From NCBI GenBank assembly GCA_020809705.1, contig CP085831.1, positions 4,030,001-4,094,000 on the forward strand: DNA of 64,000 nucleotides, given 5' to 3'. The DNA comes from Calonectria ilicicola (Eukaryota; Ascomycota; Sordariomycetes; Hypocreales; Nectriaceae). Below, one piece after another: positions 1-10,904 of the stretch. A program made the position numbers and the translations under genes. The stretch's first letter is position 1. Each line of letters starts with the position of its first letter. Below the pieces are notes generated by a model. It worked only from the letters and a program-made list of their open reading frames with translations, ran no database searches and was not told where the DNA came from.

Positions 1-1
1 T

Positions 2-571
2 TGTATGGGCTTATCGGTACATGATGGCCTCGACGCCCTCATTGACTATCTGACGCGTTCCATTGCAATCCACCGTGGACTCATCGCCATAGCAAAACTG
101 TCCTGGCCCATGTTTCCCGAACAGATCCAAGAACGCTTGATGCGCAGTTGCAGGCGTGACATTGCACCCATACCGAGCAGCCCAGATTCTAGGGGAGAGT
201 GTGATTCTCTCCTAATGAAGCTCTATACCGCTGACATGGATCGCGCATCTATCGAATCCCTTTGCCGCACTGTTGAGATCCTGCAAGATCGATTTGACAC
301 CGTATGTACAACTAATTCTCATACTATGTGGGCTGCAGTTCAAGATTGGTTGGCGACAATACCACAGGACTACGTTACACTGCTTAATCAAAAGAAGCCG
401 GAGGCGCTGGTGGTTCTGGCACATTTTGCTGTTCTATTACACCATGTTGCAGGACATTGGTTTGTGGGCGACTTGGGCATGCGCCTAATCCATCTTATTG
501 ATAATCACTTGGGAACTGGCTGGGAGGACTGGCTAAGATGGCCGAATCGCACGAAGTTGGGCCAAGCTTGA
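2..571 (+). CDS. Fungal-specific transcription factor, C-terminal part (runs off the left edge)
   Basis: The reading frame is already open at the left edge, so the start and any DNA-binding domain lie outside the window; about 189 residues are visible. The sequence is alpha-helical and ends with a segment (QKKPEALVVLAHFAVLL, then a WFVGDLGMRLI stretch and a final W-x2-W-L-x-W-P) that I know from the C-terminus of Zn2Cys6 regulators of the sterol-uptake-control (UPC2/ECM22-like) group. In that group this region lies at the end of the regulatory domain. Family membership rests on recalled pattern, not a search. Position at the edge of an enzyme-rich block is compatible with a pathway regulator, but this is inference. 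The zinc cluster itself cannot be confirmed here. Confidence 0.7.
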   Translation, partial: CMGLSVHDGLDALIDYLTRSIAIHRGLIAIAKLSWPMFPEQIQERLMRSCRRDIAPIPSSPDSRGECDSLLMKLYTADMDRASIESLCRTVEILQDRFDTVCTTNSHTMWAAVQDWLATIPQDYVTLLNQKKPEALVVLAHFAVLLHHVAGHWFVGDLGMRLIHLIDNHLGTGWEDWLRWPNRTKLGQA

Positions 572-763
572 ACCTCACGGGGAGTTTTTTAATTTTTTTT
601 TTTAGGATAAATTCACATATTGATAAAGGGAATAGTTGAGTTTGGGTAATGGATTTAGATATAGGAGAAAAGAATGACATTCAACAAGTGGTAAATTGAT
701 CTTGTACCAGATCCCGCGTGCCACATCCGGGTTCCACCTGCTTGACAGCTTGACTGAATTTCC

Positions 764-1246
764 TTAGGCAGACGTAGAGGCCTTAATCTTTGCCGCGTGG
801 TACGCTTTAATGCTGAGTCTGAAGTCCGCTGCCTCTTGCGTATCATTCTGCTGGTAAACCTTGATAATCTTGCTTGCATCCTCATTAAAGTCTAGGAACC
901 ATGCAAACATTCGACTGAAGTTTTTCCCATCATTGAATGTCCCGCTCAGCTCAGACATAAGAGCTGACTTCATATTTATGGTGTCGATTGTGAGGTCGAA
1001 AATTTCGTGCGTGTCAAAGACGTAAAATTCCATGGTTCCAAATTCACCCTCATACTCGGCAGGGGTCATTGAAAAGTCTTCTGGCAAGCCCATTGATCGT
1101 AGGAAGTATGATGGACCAAGATATCGCACACAACCATCAGCTAGGTAATTGGATAATATGTGGATATCCTTTGTCTGGCTGGCGTCTATGTAGGATCTGA
1201 GGAACCCTTTGGTTGTTTTCTCGATGGCTCGAGTCAGTGTCGACAT
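764..1246 (-). CDS. SnoaL/NTF2-like fold protein, 160 aa
   Basis: Single-exon frame of 160 aa on the minus strand. I chose the ATG at 1246 because the family begins with a helix like TRAIEKTTKGFLRSYIDAS; the frame continues upstream to 1360 but that part looks unrelated. The pattern is a compact alpha+beta barrel protein: N-terminal helix, a D-G-C-V-R-Y-L-G-P strand, F-L-R-S-M-G, and a late WFLDFNED motif. I associate these with fungal SnoaL-like polyketide/terpenoid cyclase-isomerase homologues. Small proteins of this family act as cyclases, isomerases or dehydratases in secondary metabolism, but many have no known activity, so no reaction is assigned. Its neighbours are reductases of the kinds found in metabolite clusters. 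Confidence 0.65.
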   Translation of the reverse strand: MSTLTRAIEKTTKGFLRSYIDASQTKDIHILSNYLADGCVRYLGPSYFLRSMGLPEDFSMTPAEYEGEFGTMEFYVFDTHEIFDLTIDTINMKSALMSELSGTFNDGKNFSRMFAWFLDFNEDASKIIKVYQQNDTQEAADFRLSIKAYHAAKIKASTSA

Positions 1247-2082
1247 TTTGTGAGTGTAAAACGAAAGATTTTGGAAGTTTAATTTGGATGAATCGTGGAC
1301 ATTTGATGATGAATCTCCCTTCTTAAGTATTTGAGAGTATTTCGCAGGACATCCTCTCAATGAAGTTCATGAATGAGCTGCTGTAGGTCCATCCAACCAC
1401 AAGTCTTGGTATACGACTATACGATCTTACGTCGCGGCATCCGCGCTCCACGCATAATTTCTGTAGACCTCGATATGTTGCCCAATCATAGCTCGCAGTG
1501 TACGCCTTTACGATCTTACGTGAGCTTGGGATTAAAGCCCTGACAATCGCGCTGTCAGCAAGCCTAACCTGACCTGGCACTTGGTGGACCCAGATATCAG
1601 CTCATTTCAACTTGATGAGCATTTTTGAATAGAGATAATTTAGTTAATATAAAATAAAGCCCTTCCAAAGAGTAGCGACTCGATTTAATTTGGGCTGATA
1701 GTATTCGAAAAACATCGGCGCGGGAGTGTGAAATTCTCGTCATTGACGCACTGCGTTACGCCATCCAAAGAGTGCATGCTATCTTATCTAGAAGGTACAT
1801 GCTTTAATCGAACCAGTACCTCTGTAGCATCATTCAATAAGTGTAGCATATCGCCTAACTTGTGCAGATTGATTATTAAGCTAGTTTGAGCTCCAAATGC
1901 TTTGCCCGGTGGGATTGTCGGCATCTATGATGCGGTTCGACGCCACGTGCTGACAAATAGCAATGATTTCCCAACCGTTTCGGTCTCCGAACAGAGCGCA
2001 TTACGAATATTAGTGTCGTATAAATATGCCGTGTCGTGGTGGCCCATCATGGAATTCATCAACCACAGCTATTCACACACTC
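1247..2082. other. Intergenic, no gene seen
   Basis: Divergent spacer between the SnoaL-like gene and the first medium-chain reductase. Short open frames here have no recognisable protein character. A perfect 13-bp direct repeat (TACGATCTTACGT) occurs at 1420-1432 and 1509-1521; it could be a regulatory site or chance. Confidence 0.5.
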
Positions 2083-3132
2083 ATGAACATGGCAGCAACC
2101 CAGAAAGCACTCGTGATTAAAGAGATTGGCCAGCCCCTGCAGCTGATAAATGATCGACCGATTCCGCAACCAGGAGAGAATCAGGTCCAAATTAAAGTAT
2201 CAGTGGCTGGGATTAACCCTCATGATGAGAAAGCGCGAAGCTATGGTCTCTTTGTCAAGGACTACCTCCCTGCACTCATCACCAACGATGTTGTAGGAGT
2301 CGTCACCAAACTGGGGAACGGCGTACAGCGCTACGCCATTGGTGACCGCGTTGTTTCGCATGCTGGTTTCTCTGGCGGCCAATATCTTCAGAATGGTGTC
2401 CAGGAATACGCCGTAGCCGATGTTCCATTTTCGGCAAAGATCCCCGACTCTGTATCTGACGATGAAGCCGCCACCATCCCCACCAACCTCATTGCGCCAT
2501 TAGTGGCTATATTTGATACGCTGCAAATCCCCGCGCCATGGGCCCCTGAGTCTGAAGGCTTTGACTACGTCAATACCACCATCTTAATTGCTGGTGGTGG
2601 ATCTAGTTGCGGCAAGTTTGGAGTTCAGTTGGCCAAATTGGCCGGCATTGGCAAGATTGTGGTTGTAGGTGGACCCGAAGAAGAGTTGGCTTCATACGGT
2701 GCCACCCATGTTCTGGACCGACACGGTGGTGATCAAGTTGTACTTGAACGCATTCGTGCCGTTGTTGGTGATGATTTGGTTTATGCCTACGACCCGATTA
2801 ACCCCCCATCCGGGCAGATCTTGACATTAAACGCCCTATCCAGTCACAAGCGTGGTAAATTGGCTAGATTACTTCCACTGGGACCTGTTGATGAGTCAAA
2901 GGTGTTGGGTAAGGAAGCAGGATTTGAGGTGCTGGATGTTTTTGGCTCCTCTCAGGTAAAACCAACACTCTGTGCGCCGTTTTGGGAAAGCCTACCGACC
3001 TATCTCCTTGAGGGCAAGGTCAAGCCTCTGAGTTTTGTTGTTAAGGAAGGTCTGACTGAAGGGAATGTGAATGAGGTATTGGATGCTTATCGTGATGGGA
3101 AGCGAGTTGTCAAGACGCACATCCACATTTAA
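2083..3132 (+). CDS. Medium-chain dehydrogenase/reductase (quinone-oxidoreductase-like), 349 aa
   Basis: Intronless 349-aa protein. The start at 2083 (or the ATG two codons later at 2089) precedes the canonical MDR opening (KALVIKEIGQPLQL...PGENQVQIKVSVAGINPHD). The GroES-like half contains the G-D-R-V motif (YAIGDRVVSH). The Rossmann half carries a glycine-rich nucleotide-binding loop AGGGSSCGKFGVQLAK followed by a beta strand that ends in GGPEE. No structural zinc cysteine quartet is visible, so this is probably an NAD(P)H-dependent zinc-independent enoyl/quinone reductase type. Length fits the family. The substrate cannot be inferred. It lies between the SnoaL-like protein and another MDR, consistent with a tailoring or catabolic role. 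Confidence 0.85.
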   Translation: MNMAATQKALVIKEIGQPLQLINDRPIPQPGENQVQIKVSVAGINPHDEKARSYGLFVKDYLPALITNDVVGVVTKLGNGVQRYAIGDRVVSHAGFSGGQYLQNGVQEYAVADVPFSAKIPDSVSDDEAATIPTNLIAPLVAIFDTLQIPAPWAPESEGFDYVNTTILIAGGGSSCGKFGVQLAKLAGIGKIVVVGGPEEELASYGATHVLDRHGGDQVVLERIRAVVGDDLVYAYDPINPPSGQILTLNALSSHKRGKLARLLPLGPVDESKVLGKEAGFEVLDVFGSSQVKPTLCAPFWESLPTYLLEGKVKPLSFVVKEGLTEGNVNEVLDAYRDGKRVVKTHIHI

Positions 3133-4096
3133 GAACTTGATGATTGGAGAACACAATTCTGATCCTTTTTAATGAATTAATTTGTTTTGCCCTGCAGCTC
3201 TACATTCGCCGTCTGTTTTGTGTGCTCTAGAAAACTAACATGGTTACTCTGACTGTCAGCACAGGATTGCAGATGCTCCTTGTGGGGCTCGACACAATTG
3301 TGCTTTCAGATCCAATTGGCCATACTCAACCCGCGCTGACCAATGACATGGCAAAGCACACATGTGCTGAAAAACGATTGTCAGATGTGTCGTGCGTTGG
3401 CGAAGAATATTCCCTGGACTGTCCCGCGCTCATTATGTGTTGGATATACTCTGTGAAATAATATCGGATTTATTATTCGTGGTGTCGGGGCCATTCGGTG
3501 CTGCAAGCGAGGGGTGAGGGATGACAGAGGATAAATAGCTAGATTTGACCTACTCTCTGAGGCTAAGCATAGATCAGGTTACCGAATACACTTTTTATCC
3601 CCTTGAATCTTTACAACGGGCAAATCTAAAGTTCCTGGTTTTACTGACGCTCATCTCCAACTATGTCAGACAGACCAGTATTCTCATGTCCTCCCGCAAA
3701 CGGGGCTCTGTAAGTAGCCTATCATACGCCCAAAGAAACAATGGAATAAAGGATGAGAGCGGCTAATGCGAGACCATCTTAATAAGTACGAAGGAAAAAG
3801 GCAATAGTTTTATGTTAGACATGTATTTGAGAAGTCCCCCGACTATTACCGAGAAATTAGTCTTCTTACAGCCGACGAAATATGATACAAAATCAGTACA
3901 AGTTTGGGTAGAGTCGCCGAGTGATGAAAAGGACACTTGATGGAGAATATTACAGAGCTTTCTAAATGATCGTTGTTTCATTGGCTACTTTTTCATTTTA
4001 GTTTCTGTTACATTGTGGGAAAAGGTGGAATAAAATGTCTTCAATCCGGACCTAGGATGTTCTTCTAGTCCATATCATAACAATACTTATGTGCCA
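3133..4096. other. Intergenic, nothing recognised
   Basis: Convergent 3' spacer between two MDR genes. Short open frames are present on both strands but none shows domain-like composition, and I see no repeat or RNA gene. Confidence 0.5.
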
Positions 4097-5185
4097 TTAC
4101 TCACTCAGTTCATTAAATCTTACTACTTGCTTTCCACCAACCACTGTGCCTTCTCGCAGCCTGTTCAACCCTTCTAAAATACCCTCAAATCCGTCTTGCA
4201 GCTGAATAGTTGGGATTGGTTTTAAAATGTGTGTTACTTGTGGCAACACCTCGTAAACCCGCACAAGTGCTTCGCGATCTGTAGGACTCGCTGAAAACTT
4301 TGGACCAATGGGTGGCAACCACTGAAAGCCGCGACCAAACAGTGTGTAAGCCATGACAAGATCATAGGTTACACCTGGAATTTGAGATTTTCCATTGGGC
4401 AAGAGAGTGATCACTTTGCCACCATTTTCTCTGAGCACCTCTGCGCAGATTGAGCTTGAGGTTCCTTCAGAAAAACAGTCTACCGCCTTGGTAATGTTGG
4501 GATATTTTTTGGTGATCTCTTTTGAAACATGTGGTGATTTGTAGTCAAAGACAGCATCTGCACCATAGCTTTTGACTAGGTCAAATGAACGTGGCGAGGC
4601 TGTTGTGACAACAGTGTAGCCAGCTGCTTTTGCAATCTGTATATGGAACAAGCCGGCACTCGTGGATCCCGCGTAGATTAAAATAGCCTCCTTGCTCGGG
4701 CTTTTGGCGGCACCATCAATAAATGGCAAACCGTGGCGAACATTGAGGCTTAACATGGCCGTTACAGCAGATATGCCGAAGGTGGTTGCATCCGTATCAT
4801 TCATCTCGTCGGGAATTTTCCAGGCAAGGTCTGCGTCAATTTTTAAGAATTCCGCAAATGACCCTCTGTTCTGGTACAGGCCTCCATGCACAGCACCCGC
4901 AACGCGGTCGCCAACCTTCCACTTAGCTTTGGCTGCCTCGCCCACCTGGTGGACCACCCCAGCGTAGTCACAGCCAATGATGGAATTTGGAGGTGAAATC
5001 ACGTCTAGGTGTTTGAAGTCCGTCGGATTTAGCGCAACTGCTTGAACCTTGACGAGAATCTCGTCTGGTGAGATGACCGGCACAGGCACCTGCTGGACAC
5101 TCCCACCTTGCCCACCAATGGTCTTATTTCTGGCTGCATTGATAAGTCTATTGAACAGACCTCGATTTGATACAAGAGCTTGCAT
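4097..5185 (-). CDS. Medium-chain enoyl reductase, ToxD/LovC-like, 362 aa
   Basis: Intronless 362-aa protein. The start at 5185 (MQALVSNRG) is preferred to upstream in-frame ATGs because the family opens this way; the extra N-terminal 42 codons are unrelated in composition. The GroES-like domain includes V-A-L-N-P-T-D-F-K and G-C-D-Y-A-G-V-V. The cofactor loop is IYAGSTSAGLFHIQIAK, and TTASPRSFDLVKSYGADAVFDY follows (S-P-R plus later basic residues suggest NADPH). This arrangement is typical of fungal trans-acting enoyl reductases that work with highly reducing polyketide synthases, and of ToxD-like proteins. No polyketide synthase is in the window, so a stand-alone reductase is equally possible. 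Confidence 0.85.
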   Translation of the reverse strand: MQALVSNRGLFNRLINAARNKTIGGQGGSVQQVPVPVISPDEILVKVQAVALNPTDFKHLDVISPPNSIIGCDYAGVVHQVGEAAKAKWKVGDRVAGAVHGGLYQNRGSFAEFLKIDADLAWKIPDEMNDTDATTFGISAVTAMLSLNVRHGLPFIDGAAKSPSKEAILIYAGSTSAGLFHIQIAKAAGYTVVTTASPRSFDLVKSYGADAVFDYKSPHVSKEITKKYPNITKAVDCFSEGTSSSICAEVLRENGGKVITLLPNGKSQIPGVTYDLVMAYTLFGRGFQWLPPIGPKFSASPTDREALVRVYEVLPQVTHILKPIPTIQLQDGFEGILEGLNRLREGTVVGGKQVVRFNELSE

Positions 5186-6190
5186 AGTTGGTCGTAGAGT
5201 GAATAATAAAGATAAAGTAATGAAAAAGTGCTTGAGATGGATATTCAGTTCATGATGTGGGAGCAAAATGTTCATTATAAGTCGCTGGATGTAAATGACC
5301 AAAGCTCCCACACGTTTGGAGAATCTTCCATTGGCAATCTCGCGATGCCAAGGAACCCTGCCCCAGCTAAGGCCATGTCGGCACTGTTACATAAATCCCC
5401 GATTTGACTCGGCGCAACCGTGCTCCGCTCGATAGCGGAGTTTCTTAGCGTGGTCGAGATAGCCTCTGGCCCCAATAACTACCCTGTAGACAACATCGGA
5501 GACACTCGCCATCATGGCCGACTATTGGATGACTCTAGTCCAATCTATGTTTTATTACACATAATGATGAGCTTTATCAAGTCCGCAATCACGGACCAAC
5601 TAAGCACGAATGGACAAGAAAGATACAGACCCAGCAATCGTCATAGGAAATAACAAAACTAGGGAAAGGCGACGGATGAGCCTAGGGTAGACAAGGCTCT
5701 CGGGTCTGTATGATGTCATCGAAAGGTATCATATTCGATTTCTCAAATTTCAGTGTGATTAATTCTATGCGAGTATCTAAAAAAAAAGCAATTTTCACTA
5801 GTATTGATCGAAGTCTGCTCCTTTACAGCGAAAATTACCCTAATGTGCCACACTGTTCCATTGTCAATCACTCACACCAGAACTAGATTTGGCAGTTTTG
5901 GGGGAAAGGGGCAAGATTTAGGGTAGGCAAATATAAAAAGAATAAATACAAATAATTCATCAACTCGATTATCAAATATTTAGTCAAAGATCCGACAACG
6001 AAACAAGAAGAATGGAGTCACAGCTTGTGGAAAGGGTGGGCCTTTACGTAATAAAACTTGCACTCTGGGGTTTTTGAATGTGCCATTGGTTGTGAAGATT
6101 CAGATGAAGCAGGAAGACTATTTGTGTGTATTGGCTAGCTAAACTACGTTGTCGCGATTGAGATACCTCCAGCCAGTGTCTCACAAGCCC
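5186..6190. other. Intergenic, nothing recognised
   Basis: About 1 kb between the 5' end of the second MDR gene and the 3' end of the minus-strand NmrA-like gene. It becomes AT-rich from about 5750 to 6000. No coding-like frame, repeat or RNA gene was found. Confidence 0.45.
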
Positions 6191-7235
6191 TCATTTCTCA
6201 GATCTCCATGAGCTGTTCAACATTTCCTTGACAGTTGTGACTTTAATGTTGGGAAACTTCGCGTTCAGAGCCTTCTGTTCAGGAAAGTCAAAGACTCCCT
6301 CAGTTACCCAGAATCCAAAAACCGAGAAAAGGCGTTGTACCCATTCCTTTGGGAAATAGGAATATGCGGCGACTTGACCTGGGAGCTCGGTAATTTCACC
6401 TGCTTGGAGCTTTTCGACACTGTCATAAGTAACGGTAAATTTTGCCCCTGTTTAAGAATTAGGGTCGATAGTTGGAGGTTGCAACAGTGCCTGGTCTTAC
6501 CTCGAGCCTCCTCAGCTAGCTTGACGAATTCCTCCCATGTCATTTTATCGCCTATGACAAAGAGATCCTGGTCCCATTTCGGAAGATCAAGCGCTGCGAT
6601 TACAAAAAGAGCAACATCACGAGAATAAGTAAACACCATGGGTTGTTTGCCGTTTCCAGGAATAGCTGCGTGCTTATTCGCCATATCCACGACAAAGGTT
6701 GTCTGCTGAATGTGCGTTTGCACGTGTGGCATTCCGTAGTATTCGAGAAACCACCCAATGTTGAAGGCTGTCCATTCCAACCCAGTCTTCTCCAACGTCG
6801 CGTATGACTCTATGTGCTGATACCCGTGGGGTAGCATAGAAAGGTATTCGGTCGAAGGCCGTACAGCCCAGCTGCTGGCTACAAATCGCTTCGTGGTGGT
6901 GCTTTTGTCGGCTGCGTGGATGAGATTGATTTGAGACTTTCCAACCCCATGGATGTGAAGAGCAAGAGCAGAGATAACAGTGTTTATCTGATGCTTTTCC
7001 AACACAGTTTGTAGGCCGTTGACATCATCGTAGTCAATCTCAACGACGGGACAGCCGAGGTCTAAGTCTTGGGGAGTCTAGATAATAAGTGGTCAGAGAT
7101 CTTTACGGCGGATTCGTATGGCTTGCTCACCTTTCGGGTCAAAATAATAGTTTTGTGCGTTGGGTGGTTCCTCAAGGCGTCCACGATGGTACGCCCTACT
7201 CCACCAGTGCCACCAGCGATAGCGATATTGACCAT
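6191..7235 (-). CDS. NmrA-like NAD(P)-binding protein, paralogue A, 312 aa, 3 exons
   Basis: Exons (minus strand): 7131-7235, 6501-7077, 6191-6447; introns of 53 nt each with GT-AG ends, in phases 0 and 1. The summed length is exactly 313 codons. The protein starts with a Rossmann fold motif (IAIAGGTGGVGRTIVDAL). It has the NmrA/isoflavone-reductase features of a mid-domain ending in SSWAVRPS, then a LEKTGLEWTAFNIGWFLEYYG block, and a late TWEEFVKLAEE region. Such proteins are atypical short-chain dehydrogenases. Some are redox-sensing regulators that bind NAD(P), others are reductases of phenolic or alkaloid substrates. The active-site Tyr-x3-Lys of classical SDRs is not evident. It is head-to-head with paralogue B, which has the same first-exon length (105 nt) and intron phases. 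Confidence 0.85.
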
Positions 7236-7578
7236 GATGAATAATGTGCTTTGGACGATTGGGATTGGAATTACTCCATTGTGAAATTGTATGTCAATTG
7301 TTGATATTTGTAGATGAAGACTTTCTATCACAATCATTGAGTACTTTGTCGATCCAAGACTTTCGGCCGAATATCGTCCTTGGGCGGCTGGAGGCCCGAG
7401 TGTAAATGTGGGACTGACTTCACGATCGGGCTCAAGTTGCACCGTCGGCATCATGATTGCCCGCGATGGTTGATACTCTGTATGTGGACGATTAAATACG
7501 AGACTAAATCCTTTTACTGTCGGTATGTCATAACGAAATTATAATATTATTTTCAAGCGTTAATCTGAAACATACAGA
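7236..7578. promoter_or_regulatory. Shared divergent promoter of the two NmrA-like paralogues
   Basis: The 343 bp between the two start codons (7235 minus, 7579 plus) must hold both promoters. No strong TATA box or named operator stands out. The arrangement implies co-regulation, but that is inference from position only. Confidence 0.5.
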
Positions 7579-8666
7579 ATGGTTACCGTCTTAGTCGCTG
7601 GAGGAACTCGTGGCATTGGCCGTGCGATTGCGGAAGCCCTTAATCGCAGCGACAATTATGATGTCAAGATTTTGAGCAGAACTGTGCGTAGTCTGATTCA
7701 CAAAGACTCATGCTAATATGAACAGGGAAACCCTCAACTTGAGGCGGAGACTGGTATCAAGGTAATCACAGTTGACTACGACAATGTCGATGCCTTGACC
7801 AAAGTCTTGGAGGATTCTAGAGTGCATACAATCATTTCTACTCTGTTTGTTACATACGATGGTACCCCACAGGTGAACCTTGTCAACGCCGCTGAGGCGT
7901 CGAGTTTCACAAAGCGTTTCATTCCGAGCATCTGGGGAATTCCGTACTCGAGGGAGTCAGCTTCCCCTTGGCCGTGTCATCATTACCACACTGCTAACGC
8001 TAACAACCAATAGGCAAGTAATTGAGGGGAAAATGGATATTGGAAAGTCCAAGCTTGATGCCGTTGAGGCACTTGAAAAGACCTCACTGGAATACACGTT
8101 GTTCTATGTGGGATACTTTCTTGACTTTTGGGGTTATCCGCGAGTCAAATCATTTCAACGACAAAACATCATTGCCGTTGATATTGAACACGAAACAGCT
8201 GCCATTCCTGGCAAGGGAGATACCCCAGTAGTATTCACTCACACCTTAGACGTGGCTGAATTTGTCGTAGCCAGTCTGGGGCTACCCAAATGGGATCGAG
8301 AAAGCTATGTAGTTGGCGACACTGTCACATGGAATGAGTTTCTTTCTATTGCTGAGGAGGTCAAAGGTAACAATTCTGGTGTTTTGTGATTATAAAGGCT
8401 AATAGTTTCTAGGTAAAAAGTTCAAGGTAACGCATGATAGCATGGATACTTTGCTCTCTGGAAAGATTACCGAACTTCCTTCGCATCCCTCTCTTTACAG
8501 TCAGATGCCCAAGGAGATGATTCAATCTCTTTTTGCCACATTTGGCGTTTGGTTTGAGAGAGGAATGTTCAATTTGCAGCCAAAGAAAACACTCAATGAG
8601 GTTTTTCCCGATATCAAGGCTCGTACAGTCAAGGAGATTTTGCAGAAAGGATGGAAGGATATCTAG
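7579..8666 (+). CDS. NmrA-like NAD(P)-binding protein, paralogue B, 313 aa, 4 exons
   Basis: Exons 7579-7683, 7726-7955, 8014-8366, 8413-8666; introns 42, 58 and 46 nt, phases 0, 2 and 1, total 314 codons. The first intron is unusually short. The second intron has branch-like GCTAAC sequences just before its AG and an alternative donor nearby (GTACTC at 7944), so that junction is the least certain. The N-terminus is a dinucleotide loop (VLVAGGTRGIGRAI). The middle has FIPSIWGI, LEKTSLEYTLFYVGYFLDFWG and TWNEFLSIAEE, matching paralogue A block for block. Same first-exon length and similar C-termini show the two arose by inverted duplication. Role as for A: NAD(P)-binding reductase or regulator, substrate unknown. 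Confidence 0.82.
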
Positions 8667-9409
8667 ATTGCCTATAGCTATAAAGCCCTGAATCTTAGAG
8701 TATTTGATCATGACAAGATGGAAGACAGCCTATTGAAACAGACTTTTGAACATCTAATGTGCCAAAGAACGACCCTGTGATCTTTATCCACACACTTCCT
8801 TTTCAGTAGTTATTTGTACTCAAAAAACGAACAACACTACCAATCCATCTGATGTTCAGAGATCGATTCCAAGACATAGAGACCGAGTGGGCACAGGACC
8901 TGACTTGAACAACGATCATCAAATTGTTCACAGCATAATCCATTATGGGTAGAAGCTAACTTTTGCTATTGTGGAGCTGGGTGATGCCATTTCTCGACCA
9001 GGAACACAATTAGATAAACCACCCGTATCGTAATTTCGCAACTAATGACAAATTCCTACCGGCGCATCAGTTGACCCGACAGAATCAACATTTTAACGAT
9101 CCAAATGTTCAAATGGTGATTGATAATCTCTCCAAAGACTTGGTTGGTGCGCTGGCGCAATAGAGCACACGGAACAAATTATCTAATGTCCCGCTTTTTG
9201 ACTTACAGTTTGCTTAGGAGGCACGGACTTGCGGAGTAACGATAGCGGCACTATGCGGAGAAAAAAATGACCATCAATCATCATGTTTTCTCTTTTTTCC
9301 AATTATATATATTTGAGCTTCTTGTTTGATGCAAAAACAAAAATCATATTGCCATTACATCCAAAATCAACAATCACCTCACAGCACTCATCAACTTATA
9401 CTTCTCATC
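8667..9409. other. Intergenic with promoter of the SDR gene
   Basis: No gene seen. A TATATATAT run at 9304-9312 lies about 100 bp before the SDR start codon and is a plausible TATA element. Confidence 0.45.
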
Positions 9410-10180
9410 ATGAGCACCCCATCAACCATTCTCATTACCGGTGGAAACCGTGGAATCGGTCTGGGATTCGTCAAAACCTTTCTTGTCAAGCCTTCCACCA
9501 CTGTCATTGTGGCTGTGCGTAACCCTACGCACCCCACGTCGAAGGCCCTTTATGATCTCCCCAAGGCAGACGGGTCTCAGTTGATTGTCGTCAAGTTGGA
9601 CTCCAGCATCCCATCTGATGCTACTGAGGCGGTCCAGGAGCTTCAAACAGGGCACAGGATCAAATCTCTCGATATTGTCATCGCCAACGCAGGCATTTCC
9701 ATCGATGGTACCTCGGTGCGCAAAACAGCCATCGAGAACATTAACCAGCATCTGCTTGTTAATCTCGTTGGCCCAGTCGCTCTATTTCAAGCCACTGCGG
9801 ACCTTCTCCAGGCTAGCAAGACTGGCAACCCCATCTTTGTTGCCGTTTCCACCCTTATCGGTTCAATTGGTTCCATGGAAGCACTCGCAGGATTCCCGCC
9901 AACCCAGAGTCCGTACGGTGGTAGCAAGGCAGGGCTCAACTGGTTTATCCGTCGCCTGCACTTTGAGGAGCCATGGCTCACCAGCTTTGTCTTCCACCCT
10001 GGCTTGGTAGAGACGGACCTCGCTGCGGCCGCTGTAGCAGGCTCATCACTGAAGCTGTCCGACTTGGGCGCTATCAGTGTTGATACTAGCGTGGCTGCCA
10101 TGGTCAAGACCATCAACAAAGCGACCAAGGATATTAGCGGAACCTTTCAGAACTATGACGGCACAGTCGTTCCTTGGTAG
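9410..10180 (+). CDS. Short-chain dehydrogenase/reductase, norsolorinic-acid-ketoreductase-like, 256 aa
   Basis: Intronless classical SDR of 256 aa. The start at 9410 directly precedes the cofactor motif; an in-frame upstream ATG at 9326 adds a non-family leader. Visible elements are TGGNRGIG (residues 10-17), NAG (93-95), a serine-rich strand VAVSTLIGSIGS, and the catalytic pair Y169-x3-K173 in SPYGGSKAG. An HPGLVETDL segment follows the active site, as in this family. The overall pattern resembles fungal ketoreductases related to Nor-1, which reduce aromatic polyketide ketones with NADPH; the actual substrate is unknown. The neighbouring SnoaL-like, MDR and NmrA genes fit a tailoring set. 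Confidence 0.87.
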   Translation: MSTPSTILITGGNRGIGLGFVKTFLVKPSTTVIVAVRNPTHPTSKALYDLPKADGSQLIVVKLDSSIPSDATEAVQELQTGHRIKSLDIVIANAGISIDGTSVRKTAIENINQHLLVNLVGPVALFQATADLLQASKTGNPIFVAVSTLIGSIGSMEALAGFPPTQSPYGGSKAGLNWFIRRLHFEEPWLTSFVFHPGLVETDLAAAAVAGSSLKLSDLGAISVDTSVAAMVKTINKATKDISGTFQNYDGTVVPW

Positions 10181-10904
10181 ATGCGATCAAAGTATCTGCA
10201 GCATGATGAAACTGTTTCTCTCATTTGCAGCAAGGTTACTAATACAAACTCATGTAAATAGTAAGAGAATAGAGGATCATTGATAGCATGCTTAGTTTAG
10301 GAAGGGTACCTGTAGAAAGAAAATTACCTTCACTCCTTATGAGCGGCAGATAAATTTAAGTGACACATCCAGGACTTGTTACCAGATTATGTCAGGTCAG
10401 TAGCGAGTAGCAGATGAATAACTAAAGCAGTCTCTTGTGGTACGTTGCTCCAATTCCTTGTTATAGGTTCAGCAAGTACAGATTAGAATTTATTGTCAAT
10501 AAAGCTACGATTAGAGTGCATGAATTGACTGCAACTCTGGTATGCTGGGATAATATACTTTGACATTAATTTCCTTTCCATCATGGGATCCCTGCTTTGA
10601 TTCCTCCCCGAAGATACGTAAAGACTACTTTATTAATAATGTTGAGTAACATCCACCTCATGTCCGCCCCGCCGGCGCGTTGAAACAGGGATTTATCGAC
10701 CGATTCATTTACTCCGAGCCTTCTATCTAATTCCAAAGACCCTCGTTGGTGCAGCTTATTAATTCTTATTATTAGTATTCAGTTTCCGTATGAGACAGTC
10801 CTGTACCTTCCCCAGCACCCATCAAGATCTTTATATATAGCCAGTAGGTTGCGCTGGATTTCCACAATTCACCAACAAAATAAGCCATTCGCAACATCTA
10901 CAAT
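10181..10904. other. Intergenic with promoter of the crotonase gene
   Basis: No coding sequence recognised. TATATATA at 10832-10839 lies about 70 bp before the next start codon and is a good TATA candidate. Confidence 0.45.

Noticed and set aside
1420..1521. 13-bp direct repeat TACGATCTTACGT
   Set aside because: Only two copies with unrelated flanks; mentioned in the intergenic entry but not strong enough as a finding.
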